This document shows, piece by piece, positions 52,509 through 61,900 of a DNA stretch of 64,000 bases (position 1 is its first letter; the number at the start of each line of letters is the position of its first letter). The DNA is taken from contig NZ_JAMJFL010000006.1 in the NCBI RefSeq assembly GCF_023544665.1, positions 124,001-188,000 of the forward strand. Direction: 5' to 3'. The stretch comes from Streptomyces sp. YS415 (GTDB lineage: Bacteria; Actinomycetota; Actinomycetes; Streptomycetales; Streptomycetaceae). Both the position numbers and the translations under genes were made by a program. A model generated the notes under the pieces. That model searched no databases. It saw nothing but the letters and a program-made list of their open reading frames with translations, and was not told the DNA's origin.

Positions 52509-53456
52509 TCAGGCGATGCGGAGGATGCTCTTGCCGTGGGTTGTGCCCTCGGCGAGGTGCTGCACGGCCGCGGCCAGGTCCCCGAGGGCGTACTCGGTGG
52601 TGATGTCCATGCGGACTTTGCCGTCGGCGACGAGGTCGAGTGCGCGGCGGGCGCTGTCGGCAAGTCGTTCGGGGTGGGTCTGGCTGAGCAGGTTGCTGTT
52701 GTAGGTCAGGAGTGACTTGCCGTGCATGAGAAGGTCGTTGGCGCTGGCGAGGACGGTTTCGTAGGTGGCGAGATTGCCGTATGCCACCAGTCGGCCGTGT
52801 GCTGCGAGCTGCTCGAGGCCGGCGGTTCGGGTCGAGCCGCCGACCGGGTCGAGGATGACGTCGAGCTTCTCGTCACCGAGTTGGGCAGGGAACTCCTCGC
52901 GGAGCAGGAGCTGGTCGTACCCGAACTGGGCGGCGTAGTCGGCCCGGTCAGCAGTTCCGACCACGCCGACGATCCGGCCTGCTCCGGCCAGTCGGGCGAA
53001 CTGGGCAGCGAGCGTGCCGACTGAACCGGCGGCGGCGTGGATCAGCACGCTTTCCCCGGGCCGCACGCGCGCGGCCGTGTTGATCAGGTCGTAGGCCGTC
53101 GGAGCGCCCCACCCAAGACCTGCGGCCGCCCTCAGTGGCATGCTGCCGATGTCGAACGTGAGTGTGGCTGGTGCCAGGGCCACTTCGGCGTAGGCGCCTG
53201 AGGTGGTCAGCGCGGTGACGGCCTCACCAACACGCCGTGCGTCGACATCCGCGCCGACCGCGACGATGCGCCCGGACGCCTCGAACCCAGGGACAAAGGG
53301 GCGCGGCACGGGGAAGTGGCCGTCCCGGACCATGGTGTCGCCCCACTGGATCCCGGCATAGGCCACGCGGATCGCCACTTGCCCGGGGCCGGGGGTGGGC
53401 TCGCTGAGTTCGGCGATTCGGAAGTGGTCGTCGGTGTCGAGAATGGCAGCCTTCAT
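52509..53456 (-). CDS. Zinc-independent quinone/alcohol oxidoreductase (MDR family)
   Basis: A 315-residue MDR protein starting MKAAILDTDDHFRIAEL. It has a GROES-like N-terminal domain and the cofactor motif AAAGSVGTLAAQFARL. No zinc ligands are visible. The pattern YNSNLLSQTHPERLADSARRALDLVADGKV closes the substrate domain. It is divergent from a MarR regulator across a 105-nt space holding a long inverted repeat. Such pairs usually respond to quinones or other electrophiles. Confidence 0.87.
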   Translation of the reverse strand: MKAAILDTDDHFRIAELSEPTPGPGQVAIRVAYAGIQWGDTMVRDGHFPVPRPFVPGFEASGRIVAVGADVDARRVGEAVTALTTSGAYAEVALAPATLTFDIGSMPLRAAAGLGWGAPTAYDLINTAARVRPGESVLIHAAAGSVGTLAAQFARLAGAGRIVGVVGTADRADYAAQFGYDQLLLREEFPAQLGDEKLDVILDPVGGSTRTAGLEQLAAHGRLVAYGNLATYETVLASANDLLMHGKSLLTYNSNLLSQTHPERLADSARRALDLVADGKVRMDITTEYALGDLAAAVQHLAEGTTHGKSILRIA

Positions 53457-53473
53457 GGTTACAGCCCTCTGTG

Positions 53474-53528
53474 TTGACTCAGTATCCTTACAGTCGAGCA
53501 CGGTAGATGTATAAGGTTCCTGAGTCAA
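53474..53528. promoter_or_regulatory. Divergent promoter/operator for the MarR and oxidoreductase genes
   Basis: Two 17-bp arms, TTGACTCAGTATCCTTA and TAAGGTTCCTGAGTCAA, match at 15 of 17 positions around a 21-nt spacer. On the minus strand TTGACT (53528-53523), 17 nt and TACCGT (53505-53500) make a good promoter for the oxidoreductase. On the plus strand TTACAG, 16 nt and TATAAG could drive the MarR gene. MarR dimers probably occupy both arms. Confidence 0.6.
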
Positions 53529-53561
53529 TGCATGAGCCTGTCAATGGAAGGGGAGTGCGCG

Positions 53562-54020
53562 GTGAAAGCCCCGATCGAGAACGACCTCTGCACCCGGATC
53601 AGGCGGTCGGAGCAGGCGTTGATGGCGCACCATGAGGCGGTACTGCGTACCTACGGACTGACCATGACGCAGTACACCGTGCTGCTGGTCCTCTCGCGTG
53701 AAGGGGGCATGTCCGGTGCCCAAGTGGCTCGGGCCTGCGGCGTCACCCAGCAGAGCATGAGCAGCGTGCTGGCCAACATGGAGACCAAGAAACTGATCCG
53801 CCGCGAGACGTCCCCCGTGCATGCCAAGGTGCAGATCGCCACCCTCACCGACGCGGGCCAGGCACTCCTGGACCGCGCCTACCAGGAGGTGGTCATCCTC
53901 GAGCGCGCGCTCACCGAAGCGTTCACGCCCGCCGAGCACGCTGCACTCTGCGAACTTCTGGAACGCGCCACCAGCATCCTGATCCAGCAGACGCGCCACG
54001 CGACAGCGCCGGAGCGGTGA
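53562..54020 (+). CDS. MarR-family transcriptional regulator
   Basis: A 152-residue winged-helix protein. It has LTMTQYTVLLVLSREGGMSGAQVARACGVTQQSMSSVLANMETKKLIRRE and the wing HAKVQIATLTDAGQALL, followed by a dimerisation helix. I chose the GTG at 53562 because AAGGGGAG lies six bases upstream; in-frame ATGs at 53532 and 53544 lack one. It is divergent from the MDR oxidoreductase and likely represses both genes until a quinone or phenolic ligand binds. Ligand unknown. Confidence 0.88.
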   Translation: MKAPIENDLCTRIRRSEQALMAHHEAVLRTYGLTMTQYTVLLVLSREGGMSGAQVARACGVTQQSMSSVLANMETKKLIRRETSPVHAKVQIATLTDAGQALLDRAYQEVVILERALTEAFTPAEHAALCELLERATSILIQQTRHATAPER

Positions 54021-54077
54021 CCCGCTGGGCACGGTCCGCTGACGGACCTGAGCTCCCTCGGAGCATGCGACCTGCGG

Positions 54078-55925
54078 TCAGCCTGTCCGGCCCTCGGCGC
54101 GGTCGAGTTCCTCGTCCAGGGCCAGGGCGGCGTCGATCAGGGCCAGGTGGGTGAAGGCCTGCGGGAAGTTGCCGAGCTGCTCGCCGGAGGGTCCGATCTC
54201 TTCGGCGAACAGGCCGACGTGGTTGGCGTAGGTGAGCATCTTGGAGAAGGCGTAGCGGGCCTGCCTGAGGCGTCCGGCCCGGGCGAGTGCCTCTACGTAC
54301 AGGAAGCTGCACAGGTTGAAGGTGCCCTCCGAGCCGCGCAGGCCGTCGGGGGAGGCGGCGGGGTCGTAGCGGTACACGAGGCTGTCGCTGACGAGCTCGG
54401 TGTCCATGGCGTCGAGTGTGGACAGCCAGTCGGGGTCGGTGGGGGCGAGGAAACCGACCTTCGGCATGAGGAGCAGGGACGCGTCGAGGACCTCGGTGTC
54501 GTAGTGCTGGACGAAGGCGCGGCGGTTCTCGCTCCAGCCTCGGTCCGTGATCTGGCGGAACACGCTGTCACGTGCGCCCTGCCAACGGGCCAGGTCGCCG
54601 GGGCGGGAGTGGGCGGTGGCCAGTTGGACGGCGCGGTCGAAGGCGACCCAGGTCATCAGGCGGCTGTAGGTGAAGTTCTGGCGGCCGCCGCGGGTCTCCC
54701 AGATGCCTTCGTCCGGGCGGTCCCAGTGCTCGGCCAGCCAGTCGATGACGTCGGTGAACGCGCGCCAGCCCCGGATGCCCCCGATGTTCTCGGCCTGGGC
54801 AAGGGCATAGGCGGCTTCGCCGTAGATGTCGAGCTGGATCTGGTCGGAGGCGGCGTTGCCGGCCCGCACAGGCGCGGACCGCCGGTAACCCTCCAGGTGG
54901 TGCAACACCTCCTCGTCGAGGTGCGGCTCGCCGTCGACGCGGTACATGATCTGCAGCGGCTCGCCCGAGGCGGTGCCGCCGGCGGCCAGGCGCTCCCGCA
55001 GCCACCGACGGAAAGCGTTGGCCTCGGTGGTGAAGCCGAGACCGGTCAGCGCCCGCACCGACAGCGAGGCGTCACGCACCCAGGTGTAGCGGTAGTCCCA
55101 GTTCCGCTCCCCGCCGATCTGCTCGGGCAGGCCCATGGTGGCAGCGGCGATCGGGGCCCCGGTGGGGGCGTACGTCAGCAGCTTCAGGGTGATCGCGGAG
55201 CGGGTGACCATCTCGTGCCAGCGGCCGCGGTAGCGGGAGGCGCGCAGCCAGTTCAGCCAGAACGCGCTGCACGCGCCGAAGTCGGCGGCGATGGCGTCAA
55301 GGGCGGGCGTGCCACCGCCAGGCCGGCCGCTGAGGACGCCTGGACCGCCGGTTTCGCTGGTGAGGACGACGGCGGCCCGTTCCCCGGCTTGGAGCGTGAA
55401 GCGGGCGGAGACGTCGGTGCCGTCCGGGTGCAGGGTGACCGGCGGGGTGACCTGCAGGTGCAGATCCGTGTCGGGCCCCCGGAACAGCATGGATCCGTCG
55501 TCGAGGCGCGTGAGGTCGTGCGGTGCGCGGCCGTAGTCGAAGCGGGGCCGGCAGACCAGCTCGAACGGCATGCTGCCGCGCACGACCCGAGCGACCCGAA
55601 TCAGCCGGTGGCGGGCCGACGGTGTCGTCGACGGGTCGGGGGGCATGAAGTCGACGACCTCGCCGACGCCGTCGGGCGTCATGTAGCGGGTGATGAGGAT
55701 GGCGGTGTCAGGCAGGTAGAGCTGGCGGACGGTGGCCTCGCCGCCGACGTCGGCGGCGAGGCGGCAGGAACCACCGCGGTCACTGTCCAGCAGGGAAGCG
55801 AACAAGCTGGGGGAGTCGAACCGGGGGGTGCACCACCAGTCGAGGGAGCCGTCCGCGGCGATCAGCGCCGCTGTCTGCAGATCACCGATGATGCCGTGGT
55901 CCGCGATCGGGGGGTAGCCGTCCAC
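54078..55925 (-). CDS. GH15-family glycoside hydrolase (trehalase/glucoamylase-like)
   Basis: A 615-residue protein beginning YPPIADHGIIGDLQTAALIAADGSLDWWCTPRFDSPS, the characteristic opening of actinobacterial GH15 enzymes. An N-terminal beta-sandwich domain precedes an (alpha/alpha)6 barrel with GGERNWDYRYTWVRDASL, the acid region (IQLDIYGEAAYAL), and EGTFNLCSFLYVEALARAG. No signal peptide is seen, so it is cytosolic; the family includes trehalases and oligo-alpha-glucosidases. The GTG at 55925 has a GGAGGAGG site. It is a single gene. Confidence 0.9.
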   Translation of the reverse strand: MDGYPPIADHGIIGDLQTAALIAADGSLDWWCTPRFDSPSLFASLLDSDRGGSCRLAADVGGEATVRQLYLPDTAILITRYMTPDGVGEVVDFMPPDPSTTPSARHRLIRVARVVRGSMPFELVCRPRFDYGRAPHDLTRLDDGSMLFRGPDTDLHLQVTPPVTLHPDGTDVSARFTLQAGERAAVVLTSETGGPGVLSGRPGGGTPALDAIAADFGACSAFWLNWLRASRYRGRWHEMVTRSAITLKLLTYAPTGAPIAAATMGLPEQIGGERNWDYRYTWVRDASLSVRALTGLGFTTEANAFRRWLRERLAAGGTASGEPLQIMYRVDGEPHLDEEVLHHLEGYRRSAPVRAGNAASDQIQLDIYGEAAYALAQAENIGGIRGWRAFTDVIDWLAEHWDRPDEGIWETRGGRQNFTYSRLMTWVAFDRAVQLATAHSRPGDLARWQGARDSVFRQITDRGWSENRRAFVQHYDTEVLDASLLLMPKVGFLAPTDPDWLSTLDAMDTELVSDSLVYRYDPAASPDGLRGSEGTFNLCSFLYVEALARAGRLRQARYAFSKMLTYANHVGLFAEEIGPSGEQLGNFPQAFTHLALIDAALALDEELDRAEGRTG

Positions 55926-56285
55926 AACGCCTCCTCCGCCCTCTGCGCCAGCCGATGGCGTGCGGGGTCCTCGCGCAAGTGCGGCACCGGCCTGATCCTG
56001 TCGGCGGTCGCATCCCGCATGAGACCGACGGCGCCGCCGCCATGGCGGAGTCTCGGCCCTCCTGCCATCATCGCGACACCGGGCGCCCTTAGCCACTGCT
56101 GGGCGGAGCACCCGCGCCCGCGGGCACCACCGAGGGGCGCACGAGGTGCCGCGGCCGGTCCTGGTCGGCCGAACAGTGTGCACTCGTGTGCGATCACCGC
56201 TCCGCCCCGAAGGGCGTCGACAGGCACGGTGGCGCGCTCAAACCTAGCGTGGACCCTGATACCCCGATCCGGCGAAGGGACCATC

Positions 56286-56477
56286 ATGAGAAGGTATGGC
56301 GCCCTGGAGAAGGCCAAGGCGAGGTGCAAAGTGATCGTCGGAAAAGCCACCGGGCACGAGCGCCTTGAGGCCGAGGGCAGAACGGACGAGGTGAAGGCCA
56401 GGATCCGCGAGAAGGCAACGAGCATCCGCCGCCGCGCCGAGGGCGTCAAGGACTCACTGAGACGCCACCGCTCCTGA
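56286..56477 (+). CDS. CsbD-like stress protein
   Basis: A 63-residue, highly charged helical protein, with LEKAKARCKVIVGKATGHERLEAEGRTDEVKARIREK matching the CsbD pattern (a glycine-containing helix pair). CsbD proteins are induced by general stress regulators; their mechanism is unknown. The ATG has GAAGGGA upstream. It is divergent from the GH15 gene. Confidence 0.75.
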   Translation: MRRYGALEKAKARCKVIVGKATGHERLEAEGRTDEVKARIREKATSIRRRAEGVKDSLRRHRS

Positions 56478-56559
56478 CTTCTGCCTTGCTATGACCACAG
56501 CAGGGAAGGACTCCGGCCTGCCGGAGGCTCAGGCGGCTGAAGGCTCCTAGGCTGCTCGT

Positions 56560-56838
56560 ATGGGCCTGTGGATGGAGTGGGAAGTATCGGGTATCGCTGC
56601 GGCCGGCGAGGAAGTCCTGGACACCGAGGGAGCTGTCCGCGCCCTGGACGTCTCGATCGACCGCATCCGGGAGCGGGCCGGACTGAACGTCGCCCAAGAC
56701 CGCATGTTGCTCCACGAGGCCGCGGAGGCTCGCAAGCGGCTTCTCTCCGAGGGACACACCGCGGTCCATGAAGGCCGCCTTTGGTCTGTCGTTGTGGGAG
56801 ACGTACGTGTCTCACTCACACCTCGCGACCACGGGTGA
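56560..56838 (+). CDS. Small protein of unknown function (leaderless)
   Basis: A 92-residue protein, beginning MGLWMEWEVSGIAAAGEEVLD, with a helical middle and a short beta-strand end (GRLWSVVVGDVRVSLTPRD). I recognise no domain. TAGGCT (56548-56553) lies six bases before the ATG and there is no ribosome site, so a leaderless transcript is likely. It stands alone between CsbD and the siderophore locus. Confidence 0.6.
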   Translation: MGLWMEWEVSGIAAAGEEVLDTEGAVRALDVSIDRIRERAGLNVAQDRMLLHEAAEARKRLLSEGHTAVHEGRLWSVVVGDVRVSLTPRDHG

Positions 56839-57369
56839 ACGCTCGCCCGCCCTCATCCCACCTGGCAGGCCCCGCCGCAGCGGTGCAACAGTTGCCTTCT
56901 TGACCGCGGACGCCTTCGCAGCTGTCCTCACGCGCCGGCCTGGTCGAAACTTGCCGCACAGGCCCGCGTCGCACTCCTTTGGTAAGAGAACTCGGCCAGT
57001 AGCCGCTGGACCAGGGCCCAGCCGGGCCGGTTGCCTTGACCCCGACGAAGATCGGTCCTGCAGGACGGCCGCGGCCAGGATTTCGCTCATCCCCGTGTTC
57101 ATCGACGCCGGGGCCCTCACCTCGGCAGGCGGGCGAGGTCATTGGCCGGATTCCGTCGCGTGTCGAGGTGAGGCGGGGCTCGTCGCCGGGGAAGGGCCGG
57201 CTCGTCCGCCATCCTGCTCGGCACGGACACCTTGCGTCTGCAAGCTTCAACTCGCCTTGTCTCGCAGCCTCTACTGCCACCCGAACCACCGTCCGTCCGG
57301 GGACAGTTCCGCGTTCGGTCGAGGCCAGGTGGAAGACGTGCACCGGATTCGCTCGAGGTATGGGCGGAC
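56839..57369. other. Intergenic stretch without a supported gene
   Basis: About 530 nt before the siderophore promoter. Open frames exist on both strands but lack domains and consistent codon bias; a decayed gene is possible. No hairpin or repeat stands out. Confidence 0.45.
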
Positions 57370-57415
57370 TTGACATCCCGTGCAGTCTGGTGGAATTTAG
57401 GCACGCCTAACCTTA
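57370..57415 (+). promoter_or_regulatory. Promoter with DmdR/IdeR-type iron box
   Basis: A consensus -35, TTGACA (57370-57375), is followed by the iron box TTAGGCACGCCTAACCTTA (57397-57415) over the -10 and start region. The core TTAGGC-AC-GCCTAA is palindromic. DmdR1, the iron-dependent repressor of Streptomyces, binds such sites, so the gene downstream should be induced when iron is low. Confidence 0.8.
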
Positions 57416-57485
57416 GTAGCCAGTCTCTGATTTGTGGCCCTGCGGTGCGTGGCCGCTCAGTCGTACGATTCGATGGAGGACCAGC

Positions 57486-58853
57486 ATGTCGGGACGTCGC
57501 GAGGACAGCGGCCGGGCCGAGGGCGGCGCCGCCCGGGATCTGGTCGGCATAGGTTTCGGCCCGTCGAATCTGGCTCTCGCCATCGCCGTCGCCGACCACA
57601 ATCGCCGCGACCCCGAACGAGCGCTGCAGGCACGCTTCGTGGAGCAGCAGGAGCGTTTCGGCTGGCACCGGGGCATGCTTCTGGAGGGGGCGACCATGCA
57701 GGTCTCCTTCCTCAAGGACCTGGTCACCATGCGCGACCCCAGCAGCCGCTTCTCCTTCCTGATGTACCTTCAGGACCGCGGACGTCTCGCCGACTTCATC
57801 AACCAGAAGACGTTCTTCCCCACCCGGATCGAGTTCCACGACTACTTCGAATGGTGCGCCGCCGAGTTCGGCGACAGCGTCGAGTACGGGCGGCGGGTCG
57901 TCGAGATCCGCCCGGTGCGCAACGGAGACCGCGTCGAGGCGGTCGACGTCGTCTCGGAGAGCCTCATCGACCCGGCCGACCGCGAGGTGCTCAGGGCTCT
58001 CAACGTCGTCGTCGGTACCGGTCTCAAGCCCCGCCTCCCGGATGGGGTGACCTCGGGCGAGCATGTCTGGCACACCCGCGACCTGCTCTTCCGGGCACCG
58101 CAGTTGAAGGAGCTGCGGCACCGCCGGTTCGTCGTGGTGGGCGCGGGACAGTCCGCCGCCGAAGCCGTCGACTACCTGCACCGGACCTTCCCGGACGCGG
58201 AGGTCAACGCGGTCTTCAGCCGGTACGGCTACAGCCCCGCCGATGACAGCCCCTTCGCCAACCGCATCTTCGACCCCTCCGCGGTCGACGACTTCTTCAC
58301 CGCGCCGGAGCACGTCAAGCAGGACCTCGACGGCTATCACCGCAACACCAACTACTCCGTGGTGGACGGGGACCTCATCACGCAGCTGTACCGCACGCAC
58401 TACCAGGAGAAGGTCAGCGGCCGAGAACGGCTGCGGTTCCTCAACACGACCGAGCTCGGCGGCGTCGAGGCCCTGCCCGACGGCGCCCGCGTCCTGGTCC
58501 GCTCGCTGACCGCGGGCCAGCAGGAGACCCTGGACTGCGACGCCGTGATCATGGCCACCGGATACCGTCCGGTCGACCCGCGCGACCTCCTCGGTGACCT
58601 CGCCGCGGACTGCCTCACCGACGCCAAGGGCAGAGTGAGGGTGGACCGCGACCACCGCGTGCTGATGAGCGACCACGTGGACGTCGGCGTCTACCTCCAA
58701 GGCGGCACCGAGCACACCCACGGTGTCACGTCCTCGCTGTTGTCGACCCTGGCCATCCGCTCCGGCGAGATCGCCGACTCCCTCCTGCTGCGCCGTACCG
58801 CCCAGGCACTGCGCGCCGACCGCGGCCGGGAGATCGACGCGGTGCTCGGCTGA
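57486..58853 (+). CDS. L-ornithine/L-lysine N-monooxygenase (siderophore biosynthesis)
   Basis: A 455-residue flavoprotein of the SidA/IucD/PvdA family. The FAD motif is GIGFGPSNLALAIA near residue 25, the NADP motif VVGAGQSAAEAV is near residue 220, and the family segments MLLEGATMQVSFLKDL, FPTRIEFHDYFEW and IMATGYRP are present. It N-hydroxylates ornithine or lysine, giving the hydroxamate precursor of a siderophore. The ATG at 57486 has a GGAGG site. An iron box 71 nt upstream shows iron control. It converges on an NRPS gene that would use the product. Ornithine is the likelier substrate by family frequency; this is not proven. Confidence 0.92.
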   Translation: MSGRREDSGRAEGGAARDLVGIGFGPSNLALAIAVADHNRRDPERALQARFVEQQERFGWHRGMLLEGATMQVSFLKDLVTMRDPSSRFSFLMYLQDRGRLADFINQKTFFPTRIEFHDYFEWCAAEFGDSVEYGRRVVEIRPVRNGDRVEAVDVVSESLIDPADREVLRALNVVVGTGLKPRLPDGVTSGEHVWHTRDLLFRAPQLKELRHRRFVVVGAGQSAAEAVDYLHRTFPDAEVNAVFSRYGYSPADDSPFANRIFDPSAVDDFFTAPEHVKQDLDGYHRNTNYSVVDGDLITQLYRTHYQEKVSGRERLRFLNTTELGGVEALPDGARVLVRSLTAGQQETLDCDAVIMATGYRPVDPRDLLGDLAADCLTDAKGRVRVDRDHRVLMSDHVDVGVYLQGGTEHTHGVTSSLLSTLAIRSGEIADSLLLRRTAQALRADRGREIDAVLG

Positions 58854-58874
58854 GCACGCGCGGCTGCACGGACA

Positions 58875-58920
58875 ACGGCGCCGCCCTCCACACCGTTTCC
58901 GGTGTGGAGGGCGGCGCCGT
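58875..58920. terminator. Bidirectional terminator between N-hydroxylase and NRPS genes
   Basis: A perfect 21-bp stem (58875-58895 with 58900-58920; core CCGCCCTCCACACCG) around the loop TTTC. Flanking GCACGG and CCGTGC extend the pairing after a small bulge. It serves both convergent genes. Confidence 0.88.
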
Positions 58921-58932
58921 CCGTGCGCCCGG

Positions 58933-61900
58933 CTAACGCCATCCCTCGGTGTGCTCGGACAGCACTGTCGCGATCCTCCGCAGCGCCGACGGGTCCAGCA
59001 GACCGTCGTGGTCGTCCGCGACGGTGTGCACGACGACCTGGCCGTCCGTGTACGCCGTCCAGTCCTCGGCGGGCCGCGGGGCGTCGGACGCGCGGAAGTG
59101 GAACAGCGTGCCCCGGTAACGGGCGGGGGAGTGGGCCGACAACAGGCCGGCTGCTGCTGCGTAGTTGGCCCGCATCGCCGTCACGGTCGTCTCCTCCAGG
59201 CCCAGCCCGTCGACCGCCGCTTCCATGTCGGCCGACTCCGCCTCCGCGTCCCCGCCCGCCCCCGGGTACGCGTCGAGCAGGCCCAGCAGGTCCACGCGCT
59301 GCCCGCGTTCCTGGAGACGGCATGCCAGGGCGTGGGCGATGACACCGCCCAGCGACCAGCCCAACAGCCGGTACGGTCCGTGCGGTTGAACTCGGGTCAG
59401 CTCCGCCAAGTGAGCGTCCACCAGCTGATCCAGGGACTCCACGGCCCGTCCGCCGGCCAGGTTCGGGGCCTGGAGCGCGTGGATGGGCACGTCCTCCGGA
59501 ACGTGCGCCCGCAGAGCCGCGTACCGCCAGCCGAGTCCCGTCGCGGGCGCCGGGCACCACAGCGGAACCCGCGTGCCCGAGGACCGCAGCGTGAACAGCA
59601 CGTCGAGCCCTTGGTCGGTGCCCCCGGCGGACCGCAGCTGGCCCGCGAGCGCGCTCGCCGTCGGATGGCGGAAGAGGTCCGCCACCGCCAGCTGCCGTCC
59701 GGTGGCCCGCTGCAGCCGGTCCCGCAGCCGTACCAGCAGCATGGAGTGGCCGCCGAGGTCGAAGAAGTCGTCGTCGATGCCGACCTCGGGCAGGTCCAGC
59801 ACCTCGGCGAAGATCTCGCAGACCAGGGCCTCGGTGAGGTCGCGCGGCCCGCGGCCGGTCCGCGACTCCACCGCCTGTGGCGCGGGCAGCGCGCGCCGGT
59901 CGAGCTTGCCGTGGTCGGTCAGCGGCAGCGCGTCCAGCTCCACGAACACCGACGGCACCATGTAGTCCGGCAGCATCCGGGTCAACTGCGCACGCAGCGC
60001 TGACGGGTCGAACTCCGCGCCTGCCACCGGGACGACGTACGCGACGATGTGCTTGCCGCGCGGGCCGTCCTCCCGTACGTCGACCGCCGCCTGAAGCACG
60101 GACGGACCGGCCGCCAGAGCCGCCGTGATCTCGCCGAGTTCGATCCGGAAGCCGCGTATCTTCACCTGGTCGTCGGTGCGGCCGAGGTAGTCGATGGTGC
60201 CGTCCGGCATCCAGCGCACCAGGTCACCGGTGCGGTACATGCGCGTGCCGGGCGGGCCGAACGGGTCCGCCACGAAACGCTCGGCGGTCAGCGAGCGCCG
60301 GTCCAGGTAGCCGCGGGCCAGACCGGCCCCTGCCAGGTACAGCTCACCGATGACACCGGCCGGTGCGGGCTGGAGCCGGGCGTCCAGGACGTAGGCGGTG
60401 GTGTTCGCGGTGGGCCGTCCCACCAGCGGGCGTTCGCTGTGCGCGACGCTCGCTGCCAGCGCGTCGACCGTGCACTCGGTCGGCCCGTACAGGTTGAACC
60501 CGGCCGTGCCCTCCAGCTCGCGCATGTCCCGCCAGAGCGGGGACGGCACGGCCTCGCCGCCCACGCCGAGCGCGAGCAGCGGACAGCGGCCGTCCTTGAT
60601 CAGCCCGGCGCCCGCGAGCTGCATCGCGTGCGAGGGCGTGACCTCGATGAAGTCGATCCGGCGCTCCTCGATGAACGACACCAGCTGGTCCGGGTCGCGC
60701 AGCGTGTCCTCGGTGACGATGTGCAGCGCGTGGCCGTCCAGCATCCACAGTTGCGGCTGCCACGCCGCGTCGAAGGCGAACGACCAGCCGTGCGCCACCC
60801 GCAGACTCCGCCCGCCCGCGGCCGCGACCGTCGGCCGGTACAGCAGCTCGCGGTGGCTGTGGAAGAGGTTGGCGATGCTGCGGTGCTCCACGACGACGCC
60901 CTTGGGCAGGCCCGTGGAACCGGAGGTGTAGATGACGTACGCCGGGTGCTGCGGCAGCGGGTGCGGCAGCACGCCCGCCTCCGCAGCGGTGCTCTCGTCG
61001 GAGATCATCGCTTGGGTTTCCGGCGCGTCCAGGATGAGGGTCTCCGGTCCGCCGTCTCTGGCCAGATCCGCGAGCGCCCCGGTGGTGATCAGCAGCCTGG
61101 GCGCGGAGTCCCGCAGGATGTGCTCGATGCGCCCGGCCGGGTAACCCGGGTCGATGGGGACGTAGGCGCCGCCCGCCCGCATGACCGCCATGAGCGCGAC
61201 CACGGTGTCGGCCCGCCGGGGCAGCAGGAGGGCCACCATCCCTTCCGGCCCGACGCCCCGGTCTACCAGCTGGCGAGCCAGACGCCCCGTGCGCCGCTCC
61301 AACTCCGCGAACGTGTACGCGATGTCACCGCACACCAGCGCCGTGGCGTCCGGCGTGCGCTCCACCTGACGGGCGAACAGCTCCGTCAGCGTCGCCACCG
61401 GCGCCTCGACCAGGTCGCCCTTCCAGTCGACGAGCACCTGGCGGCGCTCGTCGGCGGAGAGCAGCTCCAGGCTGCCGAGCGGACGGTCGGGGTTGTCGGT
61501 GACGGCCTGGAGCACGCGCAGGAAGCGGGTCGCCATGTTCGCCACGGTCTCGTGGTCGAACAGGTCCGTGCTGTACTCCACGCCCAGCCGCATCCCGTCC
61601 CGGCCGTGTTCCTCCGTGATCTCGAAGGCCAGGTCGAACTTGGCCGTTCCCATGTCCACCGGTTCCTGCCGGACCTCGACCTCGCCGAGTGCCAGGTCCA
61701 TCGGCGGCCTCGCCTGGTGGCTCAGCATCACCTGGAACAGCGGGTGCCGAGCCATGGACCGCGCCGGATTGAGGAGCTCCACCAACCGCTCGAAGGGGAT
61801 GTCCTGGTGCGCGTACGCGGCCAGGTCCGTCTCGCGCACCCGGGCCACCAGCTCCCGGAAGCCGGGATCGCCGGAGGTGTCGGTGCGCAGCACCAGTGTG

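Noticed and set aside
54147..56285. Long plus-strand frame over the GH15 gene that runs into CsbD
   Set aside because: It is antisense to a clear GH15 enzyme. Only its last 63 codons, with their own ATG and ribosome site, look like a real gene (CsbD).
56816..57376. Frames on both strands before the siderophore promoter
   Set aside because: No domain, no consistent codon bias and no ribosome site; left as intergenic.
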